Positions 10,524 through 21,379 of a stretch of 64,000 bases of DNA are shown in pieces (the stretch's first letter is position 1; every line of letters starts with the position of its first letter). The translations under genes and the position numbers were made by a program. The stretch is from Favolaschia claudopus (taxonomy: Eukaryota; Basidiomycota; Agaricomycetes; Agaricales; Mycenaceae). A model generated the notes under the pieces. That model had not been told where the DNA came from. It searched no databases and saw only the letters and a program-made list of their open reading frames with translations. The stretch lies in contig JAWWNJ010000198.1 of assembly GCA_037176885.1 (NCBI GenBank), positions 124,001-188,000 of the forward strand, read 5' to 3'.

Positions 10524-12355
10524 GGAAGTCAGCTAGAGGATGCTCCTCCAGCTGTGCGGCACGGTGCCGGGTTCGAGCCAAAAAAGAAAGGTGTCAAGGT
10601 CGACGATGATACAAAATGCAAGCATTGTGGCCACCGCAAAAGGGTACACCGTTCCAACGCAGTCCAAGATGTGATGGCCCAGTACAGTGACCGCATTAGC
10701 CAGCTCAAGAAGTCGTCCGATGCTGAGGCTCGTAAGGAATCCTACTCCGGCTTTCGCCCGAAGGAAGTCAAGAGCGGTGGGACAAGCAGCAAGGCAGCAG
10801 GACCTTCCAAGGTGTGTCGCTGACTATTCCCCGCTTCTCGCGCTGAATTTAAACTCATCAGAAACGAAATGAGAAGAAGGACAAGGTGATTCGCATACAC
10901 AGTATTCAAGTCATGGTCGGCGGCCTGGATGTGCGTGGTCAAACAAATTCCATATACATACTGACACTTCGGAAGGGGGACGGAAAACTTCGTGTCAAGC
11001 AGCCATATTCCACGGAGCTCTTGAACGACCTCAGAGCAAAGGGTTTGACTGCCTTTGAGACCCGCGACGAGGGTAACCTGGAATTTCAATTGGGCTGGTC
11101 GCAGAAGGAGGTTGATACGTGGCTTCGTGAAGTACTACCTCTTTTATTCGAGTATCTCGACCGGTGCTATCCCGACGATGCCGCCGAGTTTCATTGGGTC
11201 CTACTCGGCAAATCGAAGCAGACACTGTTTGCGATGGATCGCAAAGTCACCGGCGAACTGCTTGATGAGGTGAAAGGGGCTGCCGGTCGCGGTTATAGGG
11301 AGCAAACTATTCGCATTGGTGCGTGTCAGACTCATGTATCTTTTTACTTCTTGTTCTTGATTCATTTTGCCAGCGACCAAGCACAGGATACCAGAGGCAG
11401 CATGGAAGTCATTCGATGACGCTTTGGACGCGATGACGGCTGGAGGAGACCCCATTCCTTCTGAGTCTGAATCCGAGTCCGAGCTAGAACCTCCGCCGAA
11501 GCGACGGGCGCGAAAGTCACGGAGCAAGTCAAGAAGCAAAGTGGTGGCAGCACAGACGTCCTCTGCTGATGCTGAGTCGTCTGAGGCTTCGGCTGCAGAT
11601 GCTGATTCGGATGCGGAGGACGTGCAAGATGAGTCTGAGGACAGCAACAACAACGACAAATCTGTCAAGGTCAAGAAGGAGATCGATGATCGTAAGCATG
11701 TTCCGTCGATGCTTAGCACATGCCCACGCTCACTCTGCTTTCTCCCAGCCCTCTTCCTCCGCGACATCGACGCCGACTCCGATGTGGAAGAGGTCTTTCC
11801 TCAGCGACTCCTTTGGGATGGTGGAGACGTCTCGGGTGGGGAAGGTAAGTCCTTGTACTGTGCCCCTCTCTCTTGCTCTCGTCCTTACCATCAATTGCAG
11901 CTCCTTCACGCAAGCGTACTGCTTCACCCGCGCTAGTCTCCGAGCAGGGCAGCAAGCGGGGCACGCTCTGGATCTGCCGCATCTCACCATAGTAAGTTTC
12001 TCGTTAACTATGATTCTACATCGGTAGCTTAAGCACTCTAGGTACAATCAGCATCAGCGACGACTCTCCATCGCCACGACTGAATGCGGCAACATCGTCT
12101 TTCCAGTTCCCTCCACCCCGACCTCCTGCCTCGGCCCTCAGTGGTTCCCTCGGCACCAGGTCCCTGCGTACCGGTAACTCCATCTCGGCCCCACTTTCGG
12201 TGCTGCAGCGGGTACTGCGTCGACCTCCGCCATTCACCCCATCACCACCGGGTCAATTCCATCAGCCAGCAGCGCCTCCTCCTTTCGCCCGACTCGTGCG
12301 TCAACGGGGGCGACCGTTCGCAAGTACGTCCCGCCACCCCCCAGGCAGGGCTTGA
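10524..12355 (+). CDS. Unknown protein with Cys/His motif and acidic Ser-rich tail
   Basis: I do not recognise this gene. Proposed exons are 10524-10812, 10865-~11320, ~11374-11692, ~11750-11845, ~11900-11990 and from ~12042; the first exon upstream was not found. The N-terminal part has CKHCGHRKRVH (C-x2-C-x6-H), which may bind zinc. Next comes a globular ~150-aa region starting RIHSIQVMVGGLDVRGQT that includes LGWSQKEVDTWLREVLPLLF and FHWVLLGKSKQ. The rest is low-complexity: a Ser/Glu stretch with an NLS-like KRRARKSRSKSRSK, then a Pro/Ser-rich tail. It lies inside the inverted-repeat block with the integrase gene. A nuclear, possibly DNA- or chromatin-linked role is only an inference from composition. 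Confidence 0.6.
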
Positions 12356-12754
12356 AGGTCCCGCCCTCTGAGAGCATCTGGTAAATACGCGTGGCTCTCA
12401 CCCCGACTGTTCGCTGCCAATATTGATAATCCCCATCGCACATTCATTTGATATTCAGAATCTTCTCTTACAGTACCCTACACCTCACACCATTATTATT
12501 GCCTCTCTACTGCCCGCATTCTTATCATTCAGTGTTGATACTTCGACTTATAATCACCGCCGTACATATCTCTTCTACCTATCTATAGTATACATACTAC
12601 TTACTACACAGACAGTGGACTGACAGTTAGCTCATATGACCTGCTTACCAGACCTACTGCCCCGCTCTCTACCCTCCGAGTCTGTCCTTGAATTCATATT
12701 TAATAGACAGATCTCGGGATGCCAACCAATTCTTTGCTCATGATCGGTGCTAAG
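12356..12754. other. Intergenic tail of the repeat-bounded block
   Basis: This is AT-rich sequence between the zinc-motif gene and the right inverted repeat. No supported gene or structural RNA was seen. Confidence 0.35.
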
Positions 12755-13240
12755 GTTTGTCGACGCCGACGATGTTCCCCGAGGCCCGACGCCAAGAGAT
12801 CTCACGCCTTCAGACTGTTGTCAATGAGGTAAAGTTAAAGAACCCGCTTCCGACGAGTCGTGCCTGAGCGGGGTTTCGTACTGGGTGCCTGTACTTGTAG
12901 GTACGACTCTGTTCAGATAAGATAGGTAGATTAGATAGTATTCACAGTACCTACAATATATCCAGGCAGAAAAATAGTTGCGCAAAAAAGTCAACCTCAA
13001 AAAAAAAAAAGGTGCGCGAAAATTGTCGACACAAAAAAGGTGCGCAACTTTCGAACGCGTAAAAAAACCAGCGCGAAGTTGGTCGGCCGAAAAAAACCAG
13101 CGCAAAAACGGCCAATTCCGCGCTGGTTTTTCTCCTCGGACTTTCGGCTGGAAAAGGTGCGCGATTCCGACTTTCGGGCAAAAAAGGTGCGCGAAACTGG
13201 AAAAAACCAGCGCAATATTAAATGTGCATTTGGACCGCCA
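12755..13240 (-). repeat. ~490-bp GCGCTGG/GCGCACC repeat, right copy (inverted)
   Basis: Read on the minus strand, this matches 5655-6150 along its length. It starts in CTATGGCGGTCCAAATGCAC, passes through the same GCGCTGG and GCGCACC modules, and ends in the GGCGTCGACAA region. Small indels occur in the A/T runs. Together the two copies bracket ~7.6 kb. Confidence 0.7.
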
Positions 13241-13591
13241 TAGGATCGTGTCCCGCCGCCGAACGTGGAGAGATATTGATCGCGCTCAAGATCGTGCTCT
13301 GCAGTTCTGGCAGCAGTGCCCGTGCCACACTGATCCCACTGACAGCATCTTGAACTGAACAGCAAGCTGCAAGACGGTAGGTTTTTGGGCCCCAAAGAAT
13401 TGATTGAAAACTCCAGAATTTTGCCATCGGCGCTTCCCGGGCCAAGGATTCCATATTTGGCGGCAATTTTGGCGTCATATGAACGAACAACTCGTCCTCC
13501 TAACCCCTTGCAATCGCTGTTATGAGGTATGTAATATGAACGAGTCCTGCCACGAAAATTTCGGATCGGTCGTTCGGAGTCCCGGACTTGG
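13241..13591. other. Intergenic spacer between two repeats
   Basis: No gene is supported. The stretch separates the right inverted repeat from the element that starts at 13592. Confidence 0.3.
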
Positions 13592-15332
13592 TTGCTTAAC
13601 CTTTAGGTTAGGCTACCCAGGGACGGGGTTTTTTCCAATGCACTGGGTATCGTGACGGAAAAAACGCAAAAAAAGAAAGGGAAAGAGAGGAAAGAGGAGA
13701 ATTCCGAAAGAATCAGAGAAGCTGCCTACCATTCGTAAGAGGTTCCAACAGGACTGATTCTACCTCAACTGACCGCATCGGTGAATGTTAAAATTGCACA
13801 AGAACTCAGCATCCTTGAACAGAATATATATATATATTAATACAGAGCTGGATCCGATACAGTTCTGGACTACAAAGATTGCCACGCATTAAGTAGAAGA
13901 GTGCGTAAAGAAAAATAGATTGAGACAGAGAAAATTCCGGCGGAATTCTCATTTCTGAGGGCAAGATGTCCAGAGAGAAACAGGGGAGAAAGAGCAAAAG
14001 AGAGAAGAAGCAGAGCAAGTGTTCACGTACCTGGGGCGTAACACGAAAAGTCCCAGACCCATCAAGTTCTGTATAGTGAGAATTTGTGAGAGACTAGGAA
14101 GGCAAAAAAGCACACTATTTTACTCAGCTGTGGCATCACTTTCCTCTTCGATCGGACACCTTTCGCCTTCATTGTATCAATGATCATCCGCGAGCAGTTT
14201 TCTTGATGTGTTGACAGTTAAAAAGGTCGACGAGAGATGGACCGTATATTGAGTAAGAAAGAACTGTGAACTTTTCGGAAGCGATTCCGTCCCATTTCTA
14301 GGCTCCGTGGCGGGCAAACAACCCCAGATTGCGGAGAATTGAAGGAGAATGTATTTGGCAAGGGAACAACAAGGGAATTGGCAAAGATTCTGCGCATTCC
14401 AGAGGAAATCCAGAGCATTCTGAGAGGAGTATAGCCAGTTTTTGATAATAAGAATATTGTACTGTCAGTCGGCAAGCCAGCGCAGGGCACGGGGAGGGCA
14501 AGTACGAGGAAGAGGAATGGAGAGAAGGGCACCAAGTCACACATGTCACACTGTGACTGTTATCTACGGTTATCTGAATTCTGCACTGTTATCTGAATTT
14601 GCTGGATCAGAGCCTATTTTCATCAAGGTGAAGACGCAAATTCCTTTCAGTACCACTTTAACGGCAACAGAAACGGCTCAAAACCAGCAGAATGTTATCT
14701 GCTCAGTGGCTGTGGCCAGATAACAACCCAGCTGATCCGGACATCAACCAGGGACGGTTCGATCTTGGGGAGCGGAACAAATACATCAGACGCCGCTGCC
14801 AAATCAAGGATGTGTCAACAGAGCGTAGTCATCGCATACGCCGCAACCATTCAATCGGCAATCGAGCCGGGTCGAAGTCCGCCATGCAGCCGCATAAGGA
14901 TCTATTCACAACGAACTTTAACGGAAAAATCAGCAAGGTCACCTATAAAGGTTAAGCTGCCGCCTCGAAGAGGCCATACCCCAATCATTTCGGTATTGAG
15001 CAGCATGGGAAAAGGGATAGTCGACAAATTGTCGGTGTACTACTAGCCAGCGTCATCCGAACAACAGTCCAAAGGGTATGGCCTCTTCGAGGCGGCAGCT
15101 TAACCTTTATAGGTGACCTTGCTGATTTTTCCGTTAAAGTTCGTTGTGAATAGATCCTTATGCGGCTGCATGGCGGACTTCGACCCGGCTCGATTGCCGA
15201 TTGAATGGTTGCGGCGTATGCGATGACTACGCTCTGTTGACACATCCTTTATTTGGCAGCGGCGTCTGATGTATTTGTTCCGCTCCCCAAGATCGAACCG
15301 TCCCTGGGTAGCCTAACCTAAAGGTTAAGCAA
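13592..15332. mobile_element. 1.74-kb non-autonomous element with 35-bp perfect TIRs and nested fold-back
   Basis: The terminal repeats 13592-13626 and 15298-15332 are exact reverse complements over 35 bp. They start TTGCTTAACC and contain GGCTACCCAGGG. Inside, 14748-14981 and 15074-15307 form a second inverted repeat of 234 bp with one visible mismatch (C/A) around a 92-nt loop. The right arm runs into the right TIR, but the left arm does not abut a TIR. No transposase ORF was found, and no target-site duplication was evident at the TIR ends. The interior 13.8-14.6 kb has only short ORFs. Confidence 0.7.
14748..15307. repeat. Near-perfect 234-bp inverted repeat (cruciform-capable)
   Basis: Arms 14748-14981 and 15074-15307 match base for base except for one visible C/A difference near 14807. 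The spacer is 92 nt. This may represent a partial duplication and inversion of the element's right end. Confidence 0.85.
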
Positions 15333-15631
15333 TAAAAAATCAAATTCCGTCGATCGCTGGTGAATTTCAATTTGGTCCCAAATGAATCGAGAAAACTCGC
15401 TATAAGATGGCTTTTTCTTTTTTCTTTTTTTGGCTAAATCCCGTGAGAAGCTCTCACGTTGTCTAAAGCTTCTCTGTGATCATGGGCCTCACACGGCAAA
15501 ATTTCCATCTCGATACCCGACTCCATCTCTATGGTCAGACGGGAAGAATTCATGGAACAGTCTGGCATAAAAAACAGCTTTGCCTCCCGCTTGTGAGACG
15601 CAGCTCTCCCCTTCCTCCCCCGGGCCCTCCC

Positions 15632-16514
15632 ATGGACGACTTTCTTCAAAGCACGTACAGTGCCGTTTTTACCACGATAATTGGCGCCGGACTTGCTATA
15701 GTTTCGGGGCGTACCAATCTGTGTATCGGGATCGTCTCAATTATTCTGGTGTTGCATACCATGAATCGTCACCGCCCATCCGTCAAGTTCGCCAGGCTCG
15801 AAACGGCGATCAAGAAAACCGAAGACTCCCTGGTCCAGGCAGAAGAGTCTTGTTTGATGCACTGGCATAGGGATGTTGTAGAATTGAAAGTGCGACTGTT
15901 CAAGTGCGTTGCTCAAGTACTGTCTACAATTTACAGAAAATTGTACTCATCTTTATGTAGGGCGAAATTATCGGCCGCCAATATCGAGGCGGAATTTATG
16001 GCGCACAAAATACGCAACCCCACCGCATTACGCCCGATCCTATCACGAATTCTAGATACGTTAAAGAGCAAGACAAAAATATCCGAAGCACTGCGACACA
16101 TACCCGCATCTAGCAAAGAATATGTGCAGAACAGGTGGCGGCTCACCCAGGGAATCAATCGGTGTGCCCATGAGGTGAAGGAAATCGAGAAGAGCATTCG
16201 GGTGTGCACCTTGGCAGATTCACCCCTCCCCTAGCCGATGGTATATTATCTTCTAGATACTGAGCATGAACGAACGCGGACGGCTGATTTTACAGGGGGT
16301 GAGGGAGGCGGAAGCGATCGCGACAACTAACATCTCGGGTAAGTCGTTCCCTTTATGAGATGAACTTCAAAAAAGTAACTCTCCACAGGATGCGTTCGCA
16401 GACGTGTCGGGGAGAGTTCATCCGAATCAATCGCGTCGATCAATGGATCGGTGTGAGTATTTTGCAGTCATGCAGACCTCGACTCGTACGGCCCATTGTA
16501 AATTCAGGACGTAG
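15632..16514 (+). CDS. Family B copy 1: 221-aa membrane and coiled-coil protein, unknown function
   Basis: Exons 15632-15903, 15961-16201, 16257-16338, 16389-16452 and 16508-16514 sum to 666 nt with consistent phases. Three other loci in the window share the junctions. The start is the Met of MDDFLQSTYSAVF, conserved as M(H/Q)DFLQST in the paralogues; in-frame upstream codons are not conserved. Residues ~8-45 hold one or two hydrophobic segments (VFTTIIGAGLAIVSG, CIGIVSIILVLHT). They are followed by a charged helical region likely to form coiled coils (FARLETAIKKTEDSL, CAHEVKEIEKSI). The last exon encodes only the final codons and the stop. I do not recognise the family; membrane anchoring is inferred from hydrophobicity. 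A mobile element is inserted directly behind the stop codon. Confidence 0.8.
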
Positions 16515-19500
16515 AAGGGAGACCGCAAAAAGTAACTTGAGGGGGGTACTTGTACTTTGATGGCCGGTTATTTTGGCTGGGCTTACGTTGCGTTACTTTA
16601 CTTTACTTTGATGTACTTTTCCCACGCTTCGCGAAACTTACTTGTACTTGCAGGCTTAAAATTCCATTGTCAAAGCAGATGTTCTGGAGCATTTGAGTGG
16701 TACTAGAGGTCGCATCTGAGTGATTTGAGTCTTCCTTGAGTCTTTACACCCCTAGCCTTGTTCACAGTTGTCACTTTCTGATTAGCTCTTTTTCTGTACT
16801 TCTTCGGCCAATCTTCGGCCCACTCCGAGTCACTCGTGCCTGACGAGAAGAATCGAAACAATACGAGGCGATTTGGGAGCGTTTTGAGCTTTAACTGGAA
16901 AAGAAGATCTCTCTCGGCACCGTTACATCGTATCTTTGATCAAATCAAACACGATTGAACTCGCGTCGTATTTGCGCAATTATTGAAGTTACTTGTTCAC
17001 ATACTACTCCGCAAGCAGCAACGAGTCCTTATCTCTTCTTTACTTGCTACTCCTACTGAGGGCTTTGGAAGCGAACTTGAGTTGAATACATTGCTAACCC
17101 GTCCCTATTCGCTCTCACTTCGCGGCGACATTCTTTCCGGGTAGTTGTCCATGAGCGACCGGTACAGGGTTTACTTCACCGTAGTTCCGGTCCCTTCATC
17201 ATCAAATTCTCTGTTACTTTACTTTACAGTACTTTACTTCATTCTACTTCAAGTTTACTTTACGGTGCTACCTCACTTCATTGAATTCATTTTCAGGCCC
17301 TTTGGAAGAATTCAGATTATTGTGTGAGCAACCCACTTGTTACTGCTCCATCCAGCACAGCAACTACTTATTCATACTTACCTCATCTCGAGTAGGCCGG
17401 ATTGAAATTTACTTGTTGTACTTGATTCAACTTTACTTGTATTGTAACTTACTGACTCGCGCTGGTTGAAACGCTGTAATAGTATGCCAGTGAGTGGCTT
17501 GTTCAACTCCCTGAGTACCATAGGCTCTGATAGCCAACCAAGTAAGAGATTCGACATTACTTAGTTACGTTTCTACCCAATCACATGCGTTGTCGTGTCC
17601 AACTCGGGAGTCGGCAATAAGTACCTACATCCTTCCAATTGACTTTCCTTCCCAATGCTTTAGTTTACTTACTCTTACTTGCCGCTTTACTTTAGTACTT
17701 GCTTGTTACTTGGCTTACTTTACTTGCTCCTACTTGCTGCTTTATTCTACATATATTCTACTTGGTTCTGGTCGTTTCGTTGTAGCCCCAGGGAGGGTTG
17801 AATTTCCTGCATATTCCACTTCTGACTGCGGTTCTCTTTACTTTACTTCACTCGTGCTTCAATTTGCTCCAGTGTGCTTCAAGTTACTTGCCAGTGCATA
17901 ACATGACTTGGCCTAGTCTCTTGTAAACAGACGGAACAACACAAAGGTCCTCGTACCTGCGGTGTGTTGTGGTCTGTCAGTTTCCTTTGATCCGCGGTTG
18001 GAGGGTCCGCTTATTACATAATCATAAAATCACGGTGCATCGATACTGCTTTTAGCACGCGTCAATTGAGATTTTGAGCTTCTTACCATATTTTTGGTCA
18101 TCCAGTCATCGGTCTACGTGCTTGAAACGAGGAAAATGGTGAAGAAATGGGGAAGATCAACATTTTCTCGGTTAACGCCGTTTGGCTGCAAACCAGCACA
18201 AACGTCGAGGTTGAGTCTCTCATCAGCCATAAAATGCTAATCTGAGCTCACCAGCGTGCTAATACAGCCTCCTGCGACTGTTTATGTGATTAACTGAGGG
18301 CAGAGGCCACGGTGCCCCTGGAATATAGCGAAAATTGGGTGTGGGAAACTCCTTCCATTTCAAAATGTTTACATAATAACCGGACCCTCCTGACAGCTGT
18401 CGCGCGGTAAACTACAGACTAGACTTGGCCGTACTTCAAGCTACTTCACTGTACTTGAGGATACTTCATCGTACTCCTTGTTACTTGCTGCTTGCATCGG
18501 ACGTGCTCGGGCCAGCTTCGGGGAGCATTATACTATTACTTGTACTTTTACTTTACTTAATTAAGTTGTACCGTACTTTATTCATACCATACTTTACTTA
18601 CTTTACTTGTGCTTTACTTGGAAGTTATTGGCGAAGTTGCTGTATTCAAAGTGTGAGCCGAGCTCACAGCTGATCAGGTCTTCGCCGTAGATCGGCAGAC
18701 AGGCACAGTACAGCTTGCCGGAGTCTCGGCAGCAGGCGGCCACCCGGGATTTGTGCGGCGATGTGTTCAACTTGCGCCGAGGATCGACACCTGTTGTCAC
18801 TCTCCGGTTTTCGAGATTCAGCAGACACTGAACATGGCCACAACGACATTTGCTGTGCAGAGAGTGACACTTGATGTACGCCGGGAGGATCTACGTGCGG
18901 GGAACAAGGATGGATTAGTTGATGTACAGCCAAGTATCGAATCTCTTTTCCCGAGTTCCTATTCCCTTGTCTGTATTTACTTGACTGTGCTTCGGCTTCC
19001 TTGTATTGTACTTGACTGTACTACCTTACTTTACCTGGACCCTACTCGACTGTACTTTAATTTACTGTGCTTCATTTACTGTACTTTGCTTCATTGTAGT
19101 TTACTTCACCGTACTTTACCCTACTGTGCTTTACTTTAATTTACTTTACGGTACTCTGTTTACTGTATCTTACTGACTGTACTACTTATACTTTACTTGC
19201 TGCGCTTTACTTCAATGTACTTCACGGCTATTATAATCGGCCATATTTCCGACATTTCCGAGATAGATTCAACGCGAGGGCAAGTTAACGTTGAAGATGG
19301 CTGGTGATTGCAATGGATTCGATAACCGGGTGAATTACTGTGCTTCCAAACCTCCGCTACCGCCAATTCGTCAAACAAAATAGACGGAGAAAATCACTGT
19401 CGACCGCTCGTTGAAATTGCTGCCACATTGTATTCGAGGAGTAGTCGAGTTGAATTAGTGTGCTTCTCTCTTATATGAGTTTCGCACAGCAACCTTGAAA

Positions 19501-20047
19501 TCCAGAGGTGAATAAAAAACACTGTGTTGAAGCCTCTGATCAGGGGACACCGGTTCTGAACGTGCTCTAGGATGTAGGGAATATAATAGGTATGGGCTGT
19601 ACCTCCCTATTTTCACTTTATTGACTCCAATCAGCATTGGATTTGGGGTCCGAATTGAACATCATTCTTCTGGGTGGACTTACTTAGCACAACTTGTCGA
19701 CACGTACAACGGTTAATGGAAATACTGGGGTTTTATCGGCTTCTGAACCATACTAGGAGGAAGATTAGCCTCTCACCATAGTACACGAGTAAGTTCTTCC
19801 TGTACCCCTGTTAATTTTGGCCTAGTGGATTTGGAGGGAAAAGTAAAGGAAAAGTAAACAAAAGTAAGATTAGTTGACGCCACCAGCCAAAGTAAGATCA
19901 GCAAAAGTTACTTTTGCCATCAGATGGCATCAAAAACTTGTACTTTTACGTGAAAAGTTCGCTTTCTCAGCCAAAAGTAACGCAACGTACATTTTGGCAG
20001 GTGAAGTAAGTTTTGACAAGTAACTTTAGTAACCGTCGTAGAAGGGA
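16510..20047. mobile_element. 3.5-kb TACTT-rich element with 11-bp target duplication
   Basis: The 11-mer CGTAGAAGGGA occurs at 16510-16520 and 20037-20047. The insert (16521-20036) starts GACCGCAAAAAGTAACTTG and, read in reverse complement, ends ACGGTTACTAAAGTTACTTG. Both ends then share TACGTTGCGTTACTTT in inverted orientation, so degenerate terminal inverted repeats of ~60-80 bp are likely. The left 2.7 kb is dense in TACTT/CTTTACTT motifs on the plus strand. The right ~200 bp carries the complement AAAGTA. No coding region was found. The 3' flank of family B copy 3 (49949 downwards) reads through as an empty site. Long duplications of 9-11 bp fit Mutator-like elements, but no transposase is present to confirm this. 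Confidence 0.8.
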
Positions 20048-20293
20048 TGAGTTCGAACTTCGGCGCGACAGTTGTGTAGAGAGTAGATGTACTCGATCCT
20101 TAGCTAACCTCTGTTAAATATAAAGGAAGACGGAAATGATTCTGTTCACCCCCTTCCAAGGAGATAGGGAGGTAGATGAACCGTAAGTACAAAGAAAGCA
20201 ACCTGAAGTACAAGAAATTTTGAGCAAAATCAGACTTCGAAAATTGGTCGACTGATCACAATAGTAGATATTCAACTAGCGATAACTTGGGCC
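20048..20293. other. Remainder of family B copy 1 3' flank
   Basis: Sequence after the insertion aligns with the 3' flank of copy 3, for example ACTCGATCCTT followed by an AG/GG variant. This indicates displaced 3' UTR or flank. No ORF is supported. Confidence 0.5.
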
Positions 20294-21000
20294 GGGGGAT
20301 TTTGCCGCAACAGTGCTGCTGCCGCATGCAGCGGCAGTTCTCAGCAGCACTCCGCGGCAGTTGAACTTACGGCATTTGAACATTCATAACGAAAGGCAGT
20401 CTCATATGTCTCACTATGCTTGCCTATGTGTATTAGTGTACAAATTGAATGCATATACATGCAAAGGGAGTCGATAGAAGGCGCGGATTGGACTGCAAGA
20501 CTTGATTTTGTGTGGTGATGCGGCGGCACTCAGCGGCACTCAAACATTGACAAACATTTTTCATTGAGTAGTATTGATCAACTTCGAGCTTTTGAGTTCC
20601 AAAGTTTCACTGTTCTGGACACGTAATTTGTGGTATACAACTGTCTAGAAGTACTTATTCAATGTTCGAGAAATTCTACGCAATGAAAGTCATGAAAAAC
20701 TCTCGCGCGGATGGTACTATTCACGGTAATTTAGGTCTGGTGATTGTTCGACCCAAATCAATTTAAAATAGTTGCAATGAGCATTCTTGAAACAATTCTA
20801 TCTCACCCTGCTTCTAATATGGCAGATTCATAGCACACTGCGAACAAAATTTGACGAAAGAGGACTTGCTTCAATCCCAATAAATGACTATCCATCAGCA
20901 GCAGCGTGACGCTGCGGCAGTGTGACGCGACAGCGGCAATTCCAGCGGTCACAGCGGCAGTTCAGCAGCGCCGCTGCGGCCATGCGGCACTTTACCCCTG
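20294..21000. mobile_element. MITE-like element with GCGGCA subterminal repeats
   Basis: The left end (GGGGATTTTGCCGCA) and the inverted right end (GGGGTAAAGTGCCGCA) are similar. Both ends are packed with GCGGCA/TGCCGC repeats in opposite orientation, while the ~500-bp centre is AT-rich and unrelated. No ORF and no clear target duplication were seen. Subterminal short repeats of this kind are typical of hAT-type non-autonomous elements, but that assignment is tentative. Confidence 0.5.
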
Positions 21001-21379
21001 CCCGTAAGAATCGATAAGTGATGAGTGAGCTACTATCTACAAATACAACATGCTCCCACCTGAATTTGCAAAGAATCACACTGAATATGGTCATTTGGTG
21101 ACTTCTTGAAGCGGGCCACAATTATTCACGGCCCGATACAGGGAGAAGGACGTATGGAACGAAGAGATATGGATTGTGCTGCGATAAACGTTCGCGGAGT
21201 GCAAGGAGCGACCACATTCACGGCTCATACTGACGTGCAAAATGGACTAGGCCATTCCGTTCATTCGTTGCAATGCCTTCGCGTCAGCCCCGTTCATTGA
21301 GTAGGGTCAGAACACTATAAAGCATTCAAACTTCACACTTGTTGGCATAATTTCATACGTCTCGTACCTCTCTTCCTGA

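Noticed and set aside
13594..13620. TTAACCTTTAGGTTAGG as a telomere-like repeat
   Set aside because: It occurs once per terminal repeat and is not a tandem TTAGGG array; it is part of the 35-bp TIR.
16508..16520. The TACTT element disrupting the last coding exon of family B copy 1
   Set aside because: Splice phases from all copies place the stop (TAG 16512-16514, after a split codon and one more) before the insertion point. The paralogues end the same way (MV then stop), so the CDS is intact and only the 3' UTR is interrupted.
16521..19240. TACTT-rich region as a CRISPR-like or simple tandem array
   Set aside because: Motifs are irregularly spaced and degenerate, with no constant spacer length. 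The block has transposon-like ends and a target duplication instead.
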